Positions 32,815 through 42,897 of a stretch of DNA of 64,000 nt are shown piece after piece; the first letter of the stretch is position 1; the number at the start of each line of letters is the position of its first letter. Source of the DNA: Palsa-1392 sp036490335 (GTDB taxonomy: Bacteria > Verrucomicrobiota > Verrucomicrobiia > Chthoniobacterales > UBA10450); NCBI GenBank assembly GCA_036490335.1, contig DASXEB010000005.1:80928-144927 (forward strand), written 5' to 3'. The notes beneath the pieces are model-generated. The model made no database searches and was not told where the DNA came from. It saw only the letters and a list, made by a program, of their open reading frames with translations. The position numbers were made by a program, and so were the translations under genes.

Positions 32815-35800
32815 ATGCCCCGAGTCGTGATCGAACAAATTAAGGCTCGCCTAGGAAGCCAGAGAAACGCATTTGAGGAATTGTCATTCCAATTGTTTGC
32901 GAAGGAATTCGCTGGCCGCGGGCAGGCAGTACGTCGCGAAGGAGCCGGCGGCGACGCTGGATTGGAGGGGTTCATCGCGGACCGAAAAGGCCGTGTCATA
33001 ATAGGGCTCCAGGCCAAATATTTTATTGGTGACTTCAAAGAAGGATGGTGGCGGCAGATGGCAAGCTCTGCGACGACCGCGCTAGCGTCCAATGCTCATC
33101 ACCGCGCACTCGAGCGATATATATTTTTCACTCCGCTAAACTTCACCGAGAGCCAGCAGAGCAAGTGGAAAAGCTGTGTCACGAAGTGGGAAGCCTACGC
33201 GAAGAAACTCGGGTACACGAATGCGCCCGACTTTGTGCATTGGGGCCGTTCGCGTCTTGAGGGGTTGCGAACCGATCCAAAAAATCGAGGACTGCTCCTC
33301 TAACTACTTCGCGTATCCAAATTTCGATACAGCTCGGTGCTCCGCAAAGAACGCTTCTACAATCGCGGGCCTGCATGATCGTTATATTCCCGATCTTCAT
33401 ACCCCAACCGATTGCGAGGTCGCACTTCATCATTTTTTCCGCAGCCAGCTGCTCTGGGATGCATTTGCGGATAACACGCGGGTAAATGCCGCCGAGGCCC
33501 TGTCCGCGCCGTGGTCAATCGACGCTTCCTGGCCACGCGCCCTTCGCGATACTGCCACGCGCGTTCGAGACCAGCGCGAAACAATAATTAAGGAGCTTGG
33601 AGATGGGTGTCACCTGCCGTTGTCGTTTTCGTGTCTAGGGGCGGAGGTCGGGGACTTTGACGACGCAGTAGGCCGGTTCGAGAAACAGTATTTAGATCAA
33701 GGGACCAATAATCCAAAAGAGGACCTTGAAGACAATGATGACTTGGAAGCTGCTCTTAAGGCGCAAATGGGCCACCTCGGCAGTTTGGGAAACTGGCGCG
33801 GCTGGATCGACAGTGAAGGTAAATTGCCTGATTCGCAATGCTGCCTCGTCTCTGGGCGGGCTGGCACTGGCAAAACGCAGACCTTAGCAGAGATCTGTTC
33901 CCGATATGAGCTTGCGGGCGGGGTTGTCTTGTTCATGGAAGGCCGTCTTTTCACATCGGCGGAAAATCCTTGGACACAGTTCTTGCGATGGCTCGATTTT
34001 CCGGGCGGTCAATGCGACTTTCTAGATGCCTTTACCGCTTTAGCTGCATCAACGCCTCTACCGGGATTAATCTGCATAGACGCGCTGAACGAAACGCCTC
34101 ACCGAGAAGTATGGCGGAATCATCTTCATGACTTCGCAAGCGAACTTCGGCCCTACGCATCACTGAAGCTAATTGTTACCTGTCGAACGGATTTCATCGA
34201 CTCAACGCTGCCACCACAGCCGACTAGCTCTCCAAAGTGGGTCGTACTCGAACATAGTGGGCTTGGCGCACAGGTCGTTGAGGCCGCGCCAAAGTATCTT
34301 CGTGCTTATAACGTAAAAGGATATGGCAGCACGCCGTTTACTCCGGAGTTCACAAATCCACTTCTCCTCAAAACATTCTGCGAGGCCTATGAGAAGGAAA
34401 CAGTCCCATCCGGCAGCCTTAGTCTCGAGCGGATTTTGCGGAAGTATGTGGAGCGCAAGGCCGCTAACATTGAGGCAAGAATTGGCTGTGCCGCGTCTGT
34501 CGTCCGCGATGCTCTGCGTGATCTTGCTCAGGCGATTGCTGCGAGCGGCGCGCAAAGTCTGCCGGAAAAGGAAACGCGGGATCTGTTGGATTCGCGGCAT
34601 CCGGCACCTGACGAGAGTCGCAGACTTTATCCGGCCCTGCGTTCAGAAGGTATCCTGCACGAATTGCGTGACGTCGATCAGTTTGGTGAAAGGATTACTG
34701 TTCGATTCGCTTACGAGCGGATCTGGGATTACGTGCTTAGTCTGCATTTACTCCCGAGCGGAGGTGCGGTAGCGGATGAACTTCGCAGCCGGCTAAGAGA
34801 CGCGATTTGGAGGCGTTCTAATCCCGGTCTGCTCAGCATCTTGGCAGTGAGACTTCCTGAAGGAGGACACGGAGAACTCCATGACGTAGCTGGCTTGCAG
34901 GCCGGGCAAAGCTATGAGTGTGACCGGGCGTTTTCCGACAGTCTCGCTTGGCGTACCCGAAGTAATTTTAGTCAGCGGGCGGAGGAGCTGCACACGCAAA
35001 TAGCGCGGGGAGATCGCATTGACCAGCTAATTGCGAATCTAACTCTGGCGTGCCAAGAGGACCATCCCTGGAACGGGGACCGCTTGCATGAGGAACTTAG
35101 CCGCATGACGCTTGAAGAACGCGACGACATGGACGCTAAAACTTAGGGATGGATTCACCGGACGGCTCGACTCCGGTCCAAGTTTTCTAATCCGCCTCGG
35201 ATCAAGCGAAGGAGCTGATGCGCTATCAGATACCTCCGCGTTTCTGCTGGGAACCGCTTTGGCATGGCTACTAACAACTACGAACGTTGACGGCCGCGCG
35301 CGGGCTGCGATGTCACTGGCAAGGCTTCTTGCACATCGTCCCGGCGTCGCGGTAATGCTTGTGCGGCGCTTTTCGGAAAATAACGACCCGTACGTTGTCG
35401 AGCGGGTCCTTTTTGCCGTCGCGGCTTGTGTAATCATGGCACAACCAAGCAAAGAGCTAGTGGAACTTGTTGATGCAGTTTATACGGCTGCTTTTGGGGG
35501 TCCCTCAGTCACGCCGAATGTAATCATCCGCTATTACGCTTCCGTCGTCTGCGAAGAGGGCTCGCGAAAAGGAGCGCTCTCGACCAACATCCGTGTCGAA
35601 AAGTTCCGCCCTCCTTATATATCTATTTGGCCTCTAACGCTCACCAACTCAGAGGTCGAAGCTTTAGAGAAAGACTGGCGAGCTAATACGGACTCCATGC
35701 GCGCGTTAGGTCGCTTATTGGCCTCGACAGTGACAGAGCAGATGGGAGGGTACGGCGACTGGGGCCGTTACGAAATGGGATGGCGGGTAGGAATGTTCCA

Positions 35801-37011
35801 ATCCCAGCGACGCAACCAAGAACCACTCCAAGAATGGAACGCTCCCTCGTTCGACGATCGAGTTGCGCGCCGGTATGTCTTAAAACGTGCATTGGAACTT
35901 GGGCTAGATAAAGCGCTCGATGATGCGCCGCGATACGATCCTAACGTTGGGCGCGCCCGTCCTCCAGTGGAACGACTTGGAAAGAAATATCAGTGGATTG
36001 CCCTTCACGAATTTCTAGGGTTTCTTTCCGATCACTATCACCCACGACCTGACTACGACGGCGTAATCCCTGTAGCTCTTACGCCGCAAGACGTCCATCT
36101 TGATTTGCTTGATCCGGTCCTCGTGCGTCAGGCGCCGCGAAGCTCATGTGACCACTTACAATTCGTTTCACCTCCACCGCCATGGTGGATAAACATATTA
36201 ACGCCCTTACCTGCCCCGTTCGATCGCTCAGCTCGCGAAGAATTCGTCGCTTCGCGTGAGGGCCCGAATCCAATACGGTTATTAACGCCACGCGACGGAA
36301 ATGAAGCGTGGATGACCCTCAAAGGGCATTGGGAGTGGAGAGAACCTATACCATGCTATAGGGTCGGCCGAATCATCTTCCCTCACACTGCCGTGTATCT
36401 TGGCACTTCAACTCGTATGCAGTACCGGCACCCATGCTGAACCGCTTCATTAGACGAATGCGGGAACCGGTGCTTGATGGGAACATGATTCCAAGGCCGC
36501 CCGAATATCATCGCGATTTGGCAGCGTTAGTTGCATATCCGTACGCTGCCGATGAATGCGCCCGACTCTGTGAACATACACACGCGGGCTTAGAAGGCTG
36601 CTGGTTCACAACGGCCGATTACTCAAATCAACAAGAGGAACACGGCGCACTGAAAGGCGACATTCCTTCTCCGCAACTTGCGCGGCTCTTAGATATTCGC
36701 TGGTCCGGCGAATCGGTTACGTTCTCGCGAGCCGAGATCCTCGCGTTATCGTCGGTGATTTCGAATGGGATGAACACGATGCGTGTCTTGCCCGTTTCGA
36801 GAGGATATGCGAAGCTCTACGCGAGGAAAATCTGCGTATTGTATGGAGGTTTTACGGATGGAAATGGATCTATGGCGGTTCCGTTGAGCAGTCTCCTCAG
36901 AGAGAATACTGGGGCCTCTACACGCTCAACAAAAGGAATAAACCTGAGTGTGTCGGCGGTGCGACATGGATTGCTCAAGACCGGATCGTTGAGCAATTGC
37001 CTTGGCCTTGA
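32815..37011 (+). pseudogene. Avs-like antiviral STAND NTPase with N-terminal nuclease domain, multiply frameshifted
   Basis: Five segments in different frames join into one protein of about 1,390 residues. Segment 1 (32815 to about 33295) has a PD-(D/E)xK-like nuclease (NAFEELSFQLF, GAGGDAGLEGF, GLQAKY). Segment 2 (to about 35130) has the STAND NTPase, with Walker A GRAGTGKT at about 33855 and Walker B-like GLICIDALNE at about 34064. Segments 3-5 (to 37011) are a helical sensor-like C-terminus ending WIAQDRIVEQLPWP. Breaks lie near 33295, 35130, 36435 and 36765, each a one-base shift. Avs proteins sense phage terminase or portal proteins and then degrade DNA. The segments keep coding character, so the decay is recent or the breaks are sequence errors. 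Confidence 0.75.
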
Positions 37012-37148
37012 GTTATCAGGTTCTAGCAGCGTTCAAGACTGCTAAGGCGACTGGGTAAAAACCACTCGCGCCTGTCAACGAGGCCATCCGGCCAAAGCTG
37101 AACTCTGCGACGTTCTTTTATCAACATCCGCTAAGTAGAATCGAGACA

Positions 37149-37694
37149 ATGAACACACACTCCATTACCGCCCAGCCTCCCGCACCTCTTCCAGCCGATA
37201 ACCTCGCGCGCAAGCCTGCGGTCGCTCGTCCCGATACCGACGAGGGGCTGCGGCATCTTGGATTGGTGGGTGACACTTATACCATCCTTCTCGCGGGTGA
37301 GCAGACGGATGGCCGCTATTGCCTGATCGATATCCAGATTCCGCCGGGGGGCGGTCCACCGCCGCATCGGCACGATTTCGAGGAGTCTTTCACCGTTCTG
37401 GAAGGGGAGATCGAAGTGACCTTTCGCGGTGAGAAATCGACCGTGCACGCGGGCCAGACCGTCCACATCCCGGCGAATGCTCCGCATTCCTTTACGAATG
37501 CTGGGCAGAGCGCGGCCCGGTTGCTTTGCATCTGTGCGCCCGCCGGGCAGGAAGAATTTTTCGCGCAGATCGGTGTGCCGCTTCCGACTCGAAGGTCGAC
37601 TCCGCCGCAACTCAGCGAGGCGGAGCGGGCGGAGTTAAAGAAGAAGATACAGGAGTTAGCCCCGAGGTATCGGACGGAATTGCTGCAGCCTTAG
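37149..37694 (+). CDS. Cupin-domain protein
   Basis: The 181-residue protein has a single cupin barrel. Motif 1 is in PPHRHDFEESFTVLEGEIEVTFRG and motif 2 in PANAPHSFTNAGQSAARLLCI. The His/Glu ligands (PHRHDFEE and PHSF) would bind a metal. Such proteins act as dioxygenases, isomerases or sugar binders, and the substrate is not evident. An acidic C-terminal helix follows. The gene lies in the island lacking the iterated motif, after the Avs-like gene. Confidence 0.8.
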   Translation: MNTHSITAQPPAPLPADNLARKPAVARPDTDEGLRHLGLVGDTYTILLAGEQTDGRYCLIDIQIPPGGGPPPHRHDFEESFTVLEGEIEVTFRGEKSTVHAGQTVHIPANAPHSFTNAGQSAARLLCICAPAGQEEFFAQIGVPLPTRRSTPPQLSEAERAELKKKIQELAPRYRTELLQP

Positions 37695-38114
37695 TTCGGA
37701 CGCGGCGAGAGAGATCAGACATATGGTCAACTCCCCTCAAGAGCTTCATTGCCGGATTGTGCGACGCTTTAACAACCAGGGAAAGGGTGGCAAGCTTTTT
37801 TTTGCGGTTTCTCTTTTTCTTTCGGCGGTGTTTGGACGCGTCCTTTTAGGTGCCGGTCGCTCTTGGCAAAAGGAGTCGACTGAATTCCGTTTCGCATTCG
37901 CGAAATGAAATGCGCCGTGTGCGATCGTTGGGCGGACGATTCCATGTATAGAGGAACGAACTGGCGAATCGTCGCGGTGAGTTCATTTGCCGGCGTGACG
38001 ATCTCGGGAGCTTGCGCGACCTGGCAAGTGGTGGACAACCCGGCCGACAATTTAGTGATGGCGGCTGATTAATCCGCGCGGCCTCATAGCGCACCTGCCA
38101 GGCAGCTCGATCAG
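37695..38114. other. No supported gene between cupin gene and 21-bp repeat tract
   Basis: Short frames are present (for example 37723-37908 with a hydrophobic FFAVSLFLSAVFGRVLLG stretch), but none has a good start, family resemblance or neighbour support. I see no terminator or repeat that explains this stretch. Confidence 0.4.
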
Positions 38115-38636
38115 CAGGCGAGGCGTGTGGTTTAACAGCCGCGCCGCGCCGTTTCGCAGGCCGGGCATGTTCACAAACATCGGAGGCAAACAGTTCGACA
38201 TGCCTCGCGTGCTGGTCGGCATGCGCGGCGTGTTAACAAGCATGCGTGACAAACTGTTCAGCATGGCAGGCGTGTTGATCAACGTGCCTGCCATGTGAAA
38301 CAACATGCGTGGCGTGCGAACAAGCATGCGACGCGTGCGCATCAACATGCGTGGCGTGTTTATCAGCAGGGCCGCCGTGTTAAACAATATGCGAGGCGTG
38401 TTTGACGGTTTGCCTCGCATGTTCAACAACAGGCCTGGCCCGCGAGAGGACCCGAAGCGTGGTCGGCGCGATTTTCGCGTCGGACAAGATGTGCGTTCTG
38501 TGTAGCTTACGCAAAAAGCGGTGGGAAAGGCGGAAGTTTTCCGCCGTTCGGGACGGAGATAGGGACTTGACCTGCGCCTCCGGTGAAGTCCCAAATCGCG
38601 CCCCCACTCTCCCCTGCCGCCGGCGCACATTTCCAT
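38052..38636 (-). CDS. Possible heptapeptide-repeat protein read from the 21-bp tract
   Basis: This minus-strand frame (up to 194 residues) stays open over the whole repeat. From an internal Met it gives MRGKPSNTPRILFNTAALLINTPRMLMRTRRM and so on, ending RPRGLISRHH. The repeat period is seven residues with Pro-Arg-Met in many units. The upstream extension overlaps the zwf leader and looks unlike protein. No family is recognised. It may be a genuine repeat protein or simply an open frame made by a 21-bp period. Confidence 0.3.
   Translation of the reverse strand: MEMCAGGRGEWGRDLGLHRRRRSSPYLRPERRKTSAFPTAFCVSYTERTSCPTRKSRRPRFGSSRGPGLLLNMRGKPSNTPRILFNTAALLINTPRMLMRTRRMLVRTPRMLFHMAGTLINTPAMLNSLSRMLVNTPRMPTSTRGMSNCLPPMFVNMPGLRNGAARLLNHTPRLLIELPGRCAMRPRGLISRHH
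38115..38450. repeat. 21-bp degenerate tandem repeat, about 16 units
   Basis: The consensus is about CATGCGTGGCGTGTTAACAA plus one base. Sixteen successive 21-base units can be aligned from 38115, though several are diverged. The + frame contains stops, while one minus-strand frame stays open through all units (38052-38636). Its 7-residue periodicity reads LxNTPRM, for example LINTPRMLMRTRRMLVRTPRM. No CRISPR-like spacers exist. Confidence 0.85.
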
Positions 38637-38674
38637 TTTGCGCTCGGCGCACTTCTGCGATAGATGTGCCGCGC

Positions 38675-40213
38675 ATGAGCGATCTGCCGGCTTCCAATCC
38701 TCTGCGCGAAGGCCTCACGAGCAAGGCCGTCCCCCAGCCTTGCGCGATCGTGATCTTCGGCGCGACCGGCGATCTGACCCATCGCAAGCTCGTGCCCGCT
38801 CTATATAATATAGCGGCCGATGGCGAACTGCCGCCCGCCGTCGCCGTGATCGGTTTCGCCCGCCGGCCGAAAACCGACGATGAGTTTCGCGCCGAAATGG
38901 AGGACGCGACGAGAAAATTTTCGCGACAGACGGTGCGCGACGATGTCTGGCGCGGCTTCGCCCAGTCGCTCTTTTATCATCAAAGCGAATTCGCCGACGA
39001 AGCCGGCTACAAAAAACTCGCCGAGTCGCTCGATCGTTTCGACAAGGAAAGCGGGACGCGCGGCAACCGGCTTTTTTATTTCGCGACCGCGCCGGAACAG
39101 TTCGAGACCATCATCGAAAATTTGCAGAAAGCCGGCCTGAACAAAACGCGCGAAGGCGGCTGGGCGCGGGTCATTTTGGAGAAACCTTTCGGGACCGATC
39201 TGGAGTCGGCGCGGCATTTGAATCGCATCGTGCAGCGCGCCTTTTCGGAAGATCAGACTTACCGCATCGATCATTTTCTCGGGAAAGAAACGGCGCAGAA
39301 TATTTTGGTCCTGCGTTTCGCGAACGCGATTTTCGAGCCGCTCTGGAACGCGCACAACATCGATCACATCCAGATCACGGCCGCGGAAACGCTCGGCGTC
39401 GAGAGTCGCGCCGGTTATTACGAAACCGCCGGCGCCCTCCGCGACATGGTGCAGAATCATCTCCTGCAATTGCTCTGCCTCGTCGCGATGGAGCCGCCGA
39501 CCGATCTCGGCGCGAACAGCATTCGCGACGAAAAAGTGAAGGTCGTCAGGGCGATTCGCCGTTATCAGCCTGACGAGATCGCGCGCGACGTCGTGCGCGG
39601 CCAGTACGGCGAAGGCGCGATCGCGGGCGAGCCGGTGCCGGCTTATCGCGCGGAGAAAAATGTCGATCCGAAATCGCAGACCGAGACTTACGTCGCGCTC
39701 AAGTTGCACGTTGACAGTTGGCGCTGGGCCGATGTGCCGATTTACATCCGCGTCGGCAAACGCCTCGCCAAATCGGCCACGGAAATTTCCGTGCACTTCA
39801 AAAGGGCGCCGCACGTTTTGTTCAATCGCGAATCGGAAGCGCACGATCAGAACGTGCTCGTGATTCGGATTCAGCCCGACGAAGGCATTTCGCTCCGGAT
39901 GGAGGCGAAGGTGCCGGGAAGCAGTTTTCGGATCGAAGCGGTGAAGATGGATTTTCATTATGGCACCTCGTTCGGCAAAGCGAGTCCGGAGGCTTACGAA
40001 CGGTTGCTGCTCGACGCGATGAGCGGCGACGCGACGCTTTTCGCGCGGCGCGACGAGGTCGAGCAGGCCTGGGCTTTTATCGACACGATCGAGGAGGCGT
40101 GGGCGAAAAAAGAAAACACGCCGCCGCTCGCAAGCTACCCGTCCGGCTCGTGGGGACCGGCGGAAGCCGACGAGCTGCTCGCGCGCGACGGCCGCGCCTG
40201 GAGAAGATTGTGA
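38675..40213 (+). CDS. zwf: Glucose-6-phosphate 1-dehydrogenase
   Basis: The 512-residue enzyme starts MSDLPASNPLREGL. It has the NADP-binding FGATGDLTHRKLVPAL near residue 29, ILEKPFGTDLESA, and the active-site RIDHFLGKETAQNILVLRFAN. It oxidises glucose-6-phosphate to the lactone that Pgl (22417) hydrolyses. ATG 38675 was chosen because the earlier open frame is repeat-derived. opcA follows 180 nt downstream, separated by a dispersed inverted repeat. Only the GTCAGG/CCTGAC variant motif occurs inside. Confidence 0.95.
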   Translation: MSDLPASNPLREGLTSKAVPQPCAIVIFGATGDLTHRKLVPALYNIAADGELPPAVAVIGFARRPKTDDEFRAEMEDATRKFSRQTVRDDVWRGFAQSLFYHQSEFADEAGYKKLAESLDRFDKESGTRGNRLFYFATAPEQFETIIENLQKAGLNKTREGGWARVILEKPFGTDLESARHLNRIVQRAFSEDQTYRIDHFLGKETAQNILVLRFANAIFEPLWNAHNIDHIQITAAETLGVESRAGYYETAGALRDMVQNHLLQLLCLVAMEPPTDLGANSIRDEKVKVVRAIRRYQPDEIARDVVRGQYGEGAIAGEPVPAYRAEKNVDPKSQTETYVALKLHVDSWRWADVPIYIRVGKRLAKSATEISVHFKRAPHVLFNRESEAHDQNVLVIRIQPDEGISLRMEAKVPGSSFRIEAVKMDFHYGTSFGKASPEAYERLLLDAMSGDATLFARRDEVEQAWAFIDTIEEAWAKKENTPPLASYPSGSWGPAEADELLARDGRAWRRL

Positions 40214-40252
40214 AAACGCCCGGTAATTTGCACGCCGCTTTGCGTCATTCGT

Positions 40253-40373
40253 GTCATCTCGAGTCGCGCAGACGACGAGGGACCTCTCGATTGCAATCCG
40301 CGTTTCCTCTTGCAGGCGACGCGCAAATTGCAACTGAGAGGTCCCGCGCCGCGCTCCGCCGGCTCGGGATGAC
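40253..40373. repeat. Dispersed imperfect inverted repeat, copy 2
   Basis: This 121-bp element between zwf and opcA starts GTCATCTCGAGTCGC and ends CGGCTCGGGATGAC. It is a diverged relative of the element at 9263-9381, sharing ends and the GCAATCCGCGTTTCC core. It can form a long imperfect hairpin in the zwf-opcA transcript. Confidence 0.7.
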
Positions 40374-40393
40374 GAAACATCCGCCTGACGAAT

Positions 40394-41452
40394 ATGCCCG
40401 CTGAAACTTCCGCCCCTGGCGCGCCCGTGGAAATCGCGAAGATCGATCGCGAATTGAAAAAACTTTGGGAGCAAACCGGCGGGGACGCGACCCGCGCGTC
40501 GCTCATCAACCTCGCGGTTTACAGCGAAGAGCCCGACTCGTTAGGCAAGAATACCGCGCTCATTTCCCAGATCACGGAGAAGCACGCCTGCCGCGCCATC
40601 ATCATCGCGGCCGATTCCGCCGCGACTGAGAGCGGAGCGGAAGCGTGGATCAGCGCGCACTGCCACGTCGGCCGCGCCGGTCACAAACAAATGTGCTCGG
40701 AGCAACTTTCCTTTTCGCTCAAAGGCCGCTGCGCCGCGCTCCTCGCGAATATTGTTTTTGCGCAGCTCGATTCCGATTTGCCATTGTCGCTTTGGTGGCA
40801 GGGAGAATTTTCCGCGCCGATGGATGCGCAGCTCTGGGCCTGGGTCGATCGGGTGATTTACGACAGCCAGACCTGGCGTGATTTTCCCGCGCAAATGCAA
40901 CTGGTCGCGACCGCGCAGGAGGAAGCGCGGCAGCGAATCGTGCTCTGCGATTTGAATTGGGTGCGGCTGGTCCATCTGCGCATCGCGCTCGCACAATTTT
41001 TCGATCATCCGGCGACTCATCATCATCTCGACGAGCTGACGACCGTGCAGATCGAGCACGCGCCCGGCTTTCGTTCGACTGCGTTGTTGCTCGTCGGCTG
41101 GCTCGCGTCGCAACTGCATTGGGAAAATGCGCGCGGCTCCGGCGACTCGTTAGGCTTCGAGAAAAAAACGAACGGCGAGTCCCGCGCGATCGCGGTCGCA
41201 CTGGCGGAAAAAAAAGGCGAGCCGATCAGCCGCGTGACCGTGCGCAGCGCGACGGCGGAGTTTCGGGTCGCGCACAAAACCGGCACCGATCTGCTCGATG
41301 TCACCTTTGGGCGCAGCGGCGGTCGCAAAATGCAGCAGCTTCTGCCGGCGGGAAAAAGCGACGTCGTTAGTCTGGTGAAAGAAGAGCTGATGCGCGGCGG
41401 GCCGCATCGCGTTTACCTGCGCGCCTTCGAGCAGGTGCGGGAATTTTTTTAG
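40394..41452 (+). CDS. opcA: Glucose-6-phosphate dehydrogenase assembly protein OpcA
   Basis: The 352-residue protein lies after zwf, as in cyanobacteria and actinobacteria. It contains CRAIIIAADS, the cysteine/histidine-containing HCHVGRAGHKQMCSEQL, LDSDLPLSLWWQGEF and DLNWVRLVHLRIALAQFFDHP, typical of OpcA. OpcA promotes assembly and redox control of G6PDH. The start ATG is just after GCCTGACGAATATG. Its 3' end overlaps the convergent radical SAM gene by 4 nt. Confidence 0.9.
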   Translation: MPAETSAPGAPVEIAKIDRELKKLWEQTGGDATRASLINLAVYSEEPDSLGKNTALISQITEKHACRAIIIAADSAATESGAEAWISAHCHVGRAGHKQMCSEQLSFSLKGRCAALLANIVFAQLDSDLPLSLWWQGEFSAPMDAQLWAWVDRVIYDSQTWRDFPAQMQLVATAQEEARQRIVLCDLNWVRLVHLRIALAQFFDHPATHHHLDELTTVQIEHAPGFRSTALLLVGWLASQLHWENARGSGDSLGFEKKTNGESRAIAVALAEKKGEPISRVTVRSATAEFRVAHKTGTDLLDVTFGRSGGRKMQQLLPAGKSDVVSLVKEELMRGGPHRVYLRAFEQVREFF

Positions 41453-42891
41453 AAAACGCGCGCGTTCGGCTGCGCTTGCCTAACGAGTTCCGGGTCGCGC
41501 AACCGGCCGTCGTAAACTTCCGACCAGATTTGCTGGTTCATCGCACACATCGGGACCGCTTCCCATTGGTCGTTGCGCCTGACCGCGCCCTTGAAAACAC
41601 AGGAGTCGAGTCGCGCCTGGACGACGGGATCGTTAGGCGCGTTCGCCACCTGCGCCGCGCTCATGAAATTGTGCATGCCGACGCCGAGCGTGTGCACCTG
41701 GCCGCGCAAAAGCGCCGGCAAAATCTCCGGCGGCGCGCCGCGCGAAGTCATGTAGCGGAGCGCGCGGGAGAGCGTTTTCAGCGCGAGCAGCGGATGACGC
41801 GCGAGCACGCCGGCGAGACGAAACGGCGGCGTGCCGGCGTCGTCATTGACGAGCGAGAGGCCGCCGATTTTGCGCAGGATTTCGCCTAACAATGCGTCGA
41901 ATTTTTTGTCGTCGGGCAAAAGCGGAAAGATTTTTCCCGACGGCCGCGCGACGAGGAGCGAAGCCCAACTGTTGCAATCGGGATGGCCGAAAATGGAAAC
42001 GTCGCGCCGCAAACGCAGCCCGACGCCTTCGCAAATTTTTTCCCAGACATCGTCAGGCGTGATCGGCCGTTCGGAGAAAATCGTGCGGCCGGTGTCGGCT
42101 TCCGGTTGAAAACTAATCATGCGCCAGATGTGCGTTCGTTCCGGATCGGCCAGGTACCAGCGCAAAACTTCCGGCACGTCGTCGATGTTTTTGCGCGTGA
42201 CGGTGAAGCTGAGCGCGTACTCGAGCGGCGCGCCGGTCTTCGCGCGGATGCGTTGGGCGAGATCGGTGAAAGCCTGTCGGAGGGGATGCAAATCAGCCTC
42301 GCATTTCACCCGCCCGATCGGAAAACCGTGCCGGCCCGCCTGGGTCATATCGATGTGAATCGAGATTTGGCGCAGGCCGCCTTCGACCACCAGTCGCTCG
42401 AGAAATTCCGGCTGCTCGAGCAGCGTCTGGCCGTGCGTCATCAACATCGGAATCGAGCCGACGGAAATCGCATAACGCACAATCTCGATCAGTTCGTTAG
42501 GCCGGCCCGCGCGCCAGTAAGCGTCGGCGACATCGCCGCCGGTGATTTGCAAACCGCCGCCCGGCCCCTGCAACCGGCGATTGGCGTCGATCTGTTCTTT
42601 TACCTGCGCGAACGACGGGATCGGAACCGAGTTGGCGTTTTTGGGGAGATAACAATGGGTGCAATGAAACGAGCAATAGCTCGCGCCTAACGTGAAGCCG
42701 CAATGCGTGAGATGCCGGCCGGCAATCTGATTATCGGTCTGCAATTCCGCCGGCAACGAATCCCAGCGCTCGCGCAGGACGCGCGCTTTTTCTTCCGAGA
42801 CCGGCCGGCGAAACGCGGCCCAGCGAGCGCGCCAGCGCGAAGGAGACGTCGGGCGGGCGCGCGCCGGGCTGTCGTTAGGCAAACAAACCAT
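41449..42891 (-). CDS. Radical SAM enzyme, unknown substrate
   Basis: The 480-residue protein has the cluster motif CSFHCTHC near residue 73. It continues with GGGLQITGGDVADAYW, QISIHIDMTQAGRHGFPIG and a C-terminal Cys-containing block (CVFKGAVRRNDQWEAVPMCAMN). The CxxxCxxC and SAM-binding GGD regions mark a radical SAM fold. The C-terminal cysteines may hold a second cluster. The reaction cannot be deduced. Six motif copies fall inside (for example PND and LGASY). It lies next to a DUF547 gene on the same strand after 6 nt. Confidence 0.8.
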   Translation of the reverse strand: MVCLPNDSPARARPTSPSRWRARWAAFRRPVSEEKARVLRERWDSLPAELQTDNQIAGRHLTHCGFTLGASYCSFHCTHCYLPKNANSVPIPSFAQVKEQIDANRRLQGPGGGLQITGGDVADAYWRAGRPNELIEIVRYAISVGSIPMLMTHGQTLLEQPEFLERLVVEGGLRQISIHIDMTQAGRHGFPIGRVKCEADLHPLRQAFTDLAQRIRAKTGAPLEYALSFTVTRKNIDDVPEVLRWYLADPERTHIWRMISFQPEADTGRTIFSERPITPDDVWEKICEGVGLRLRRDVSIFGHPDCNSWASLLVARPSGKIFPLLPDDKKFDALLGEILRKIGGLSLVNDDAGTPPFRLAGVLARHPLLALKTLSRALRYMTSRGAPPEILPALLRGQVHTLGVGMHNFMSAAQVANAPNDPVVQARLDSCVFKGAVRRNDQWEAVPMCAMNQQIWSEVYDGRLRDPELVRQAQPNARVF

Positions 42892-42897
42892 CGTTCC

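Noticed and set aside
37723..37908. Small open frame with a hydrophobic stretch after the cupin gene
   Set aside because: No family, no neighbour support, and the frame is broken by a stop just after a plausible peptide. It is not listed as a gene.
38115..38450. CRISPR array or attC cluster
   Set aside because: The 21-bp units are contiguous with degenerate sequence. There are no spacers and no core boxes.
38801..40474. Minus-strand frame of 557 codons over zwf
   Set aside because: It is antisense to glucose-6-phosphate dehydrogenase and is a GC-rich shadow frame.
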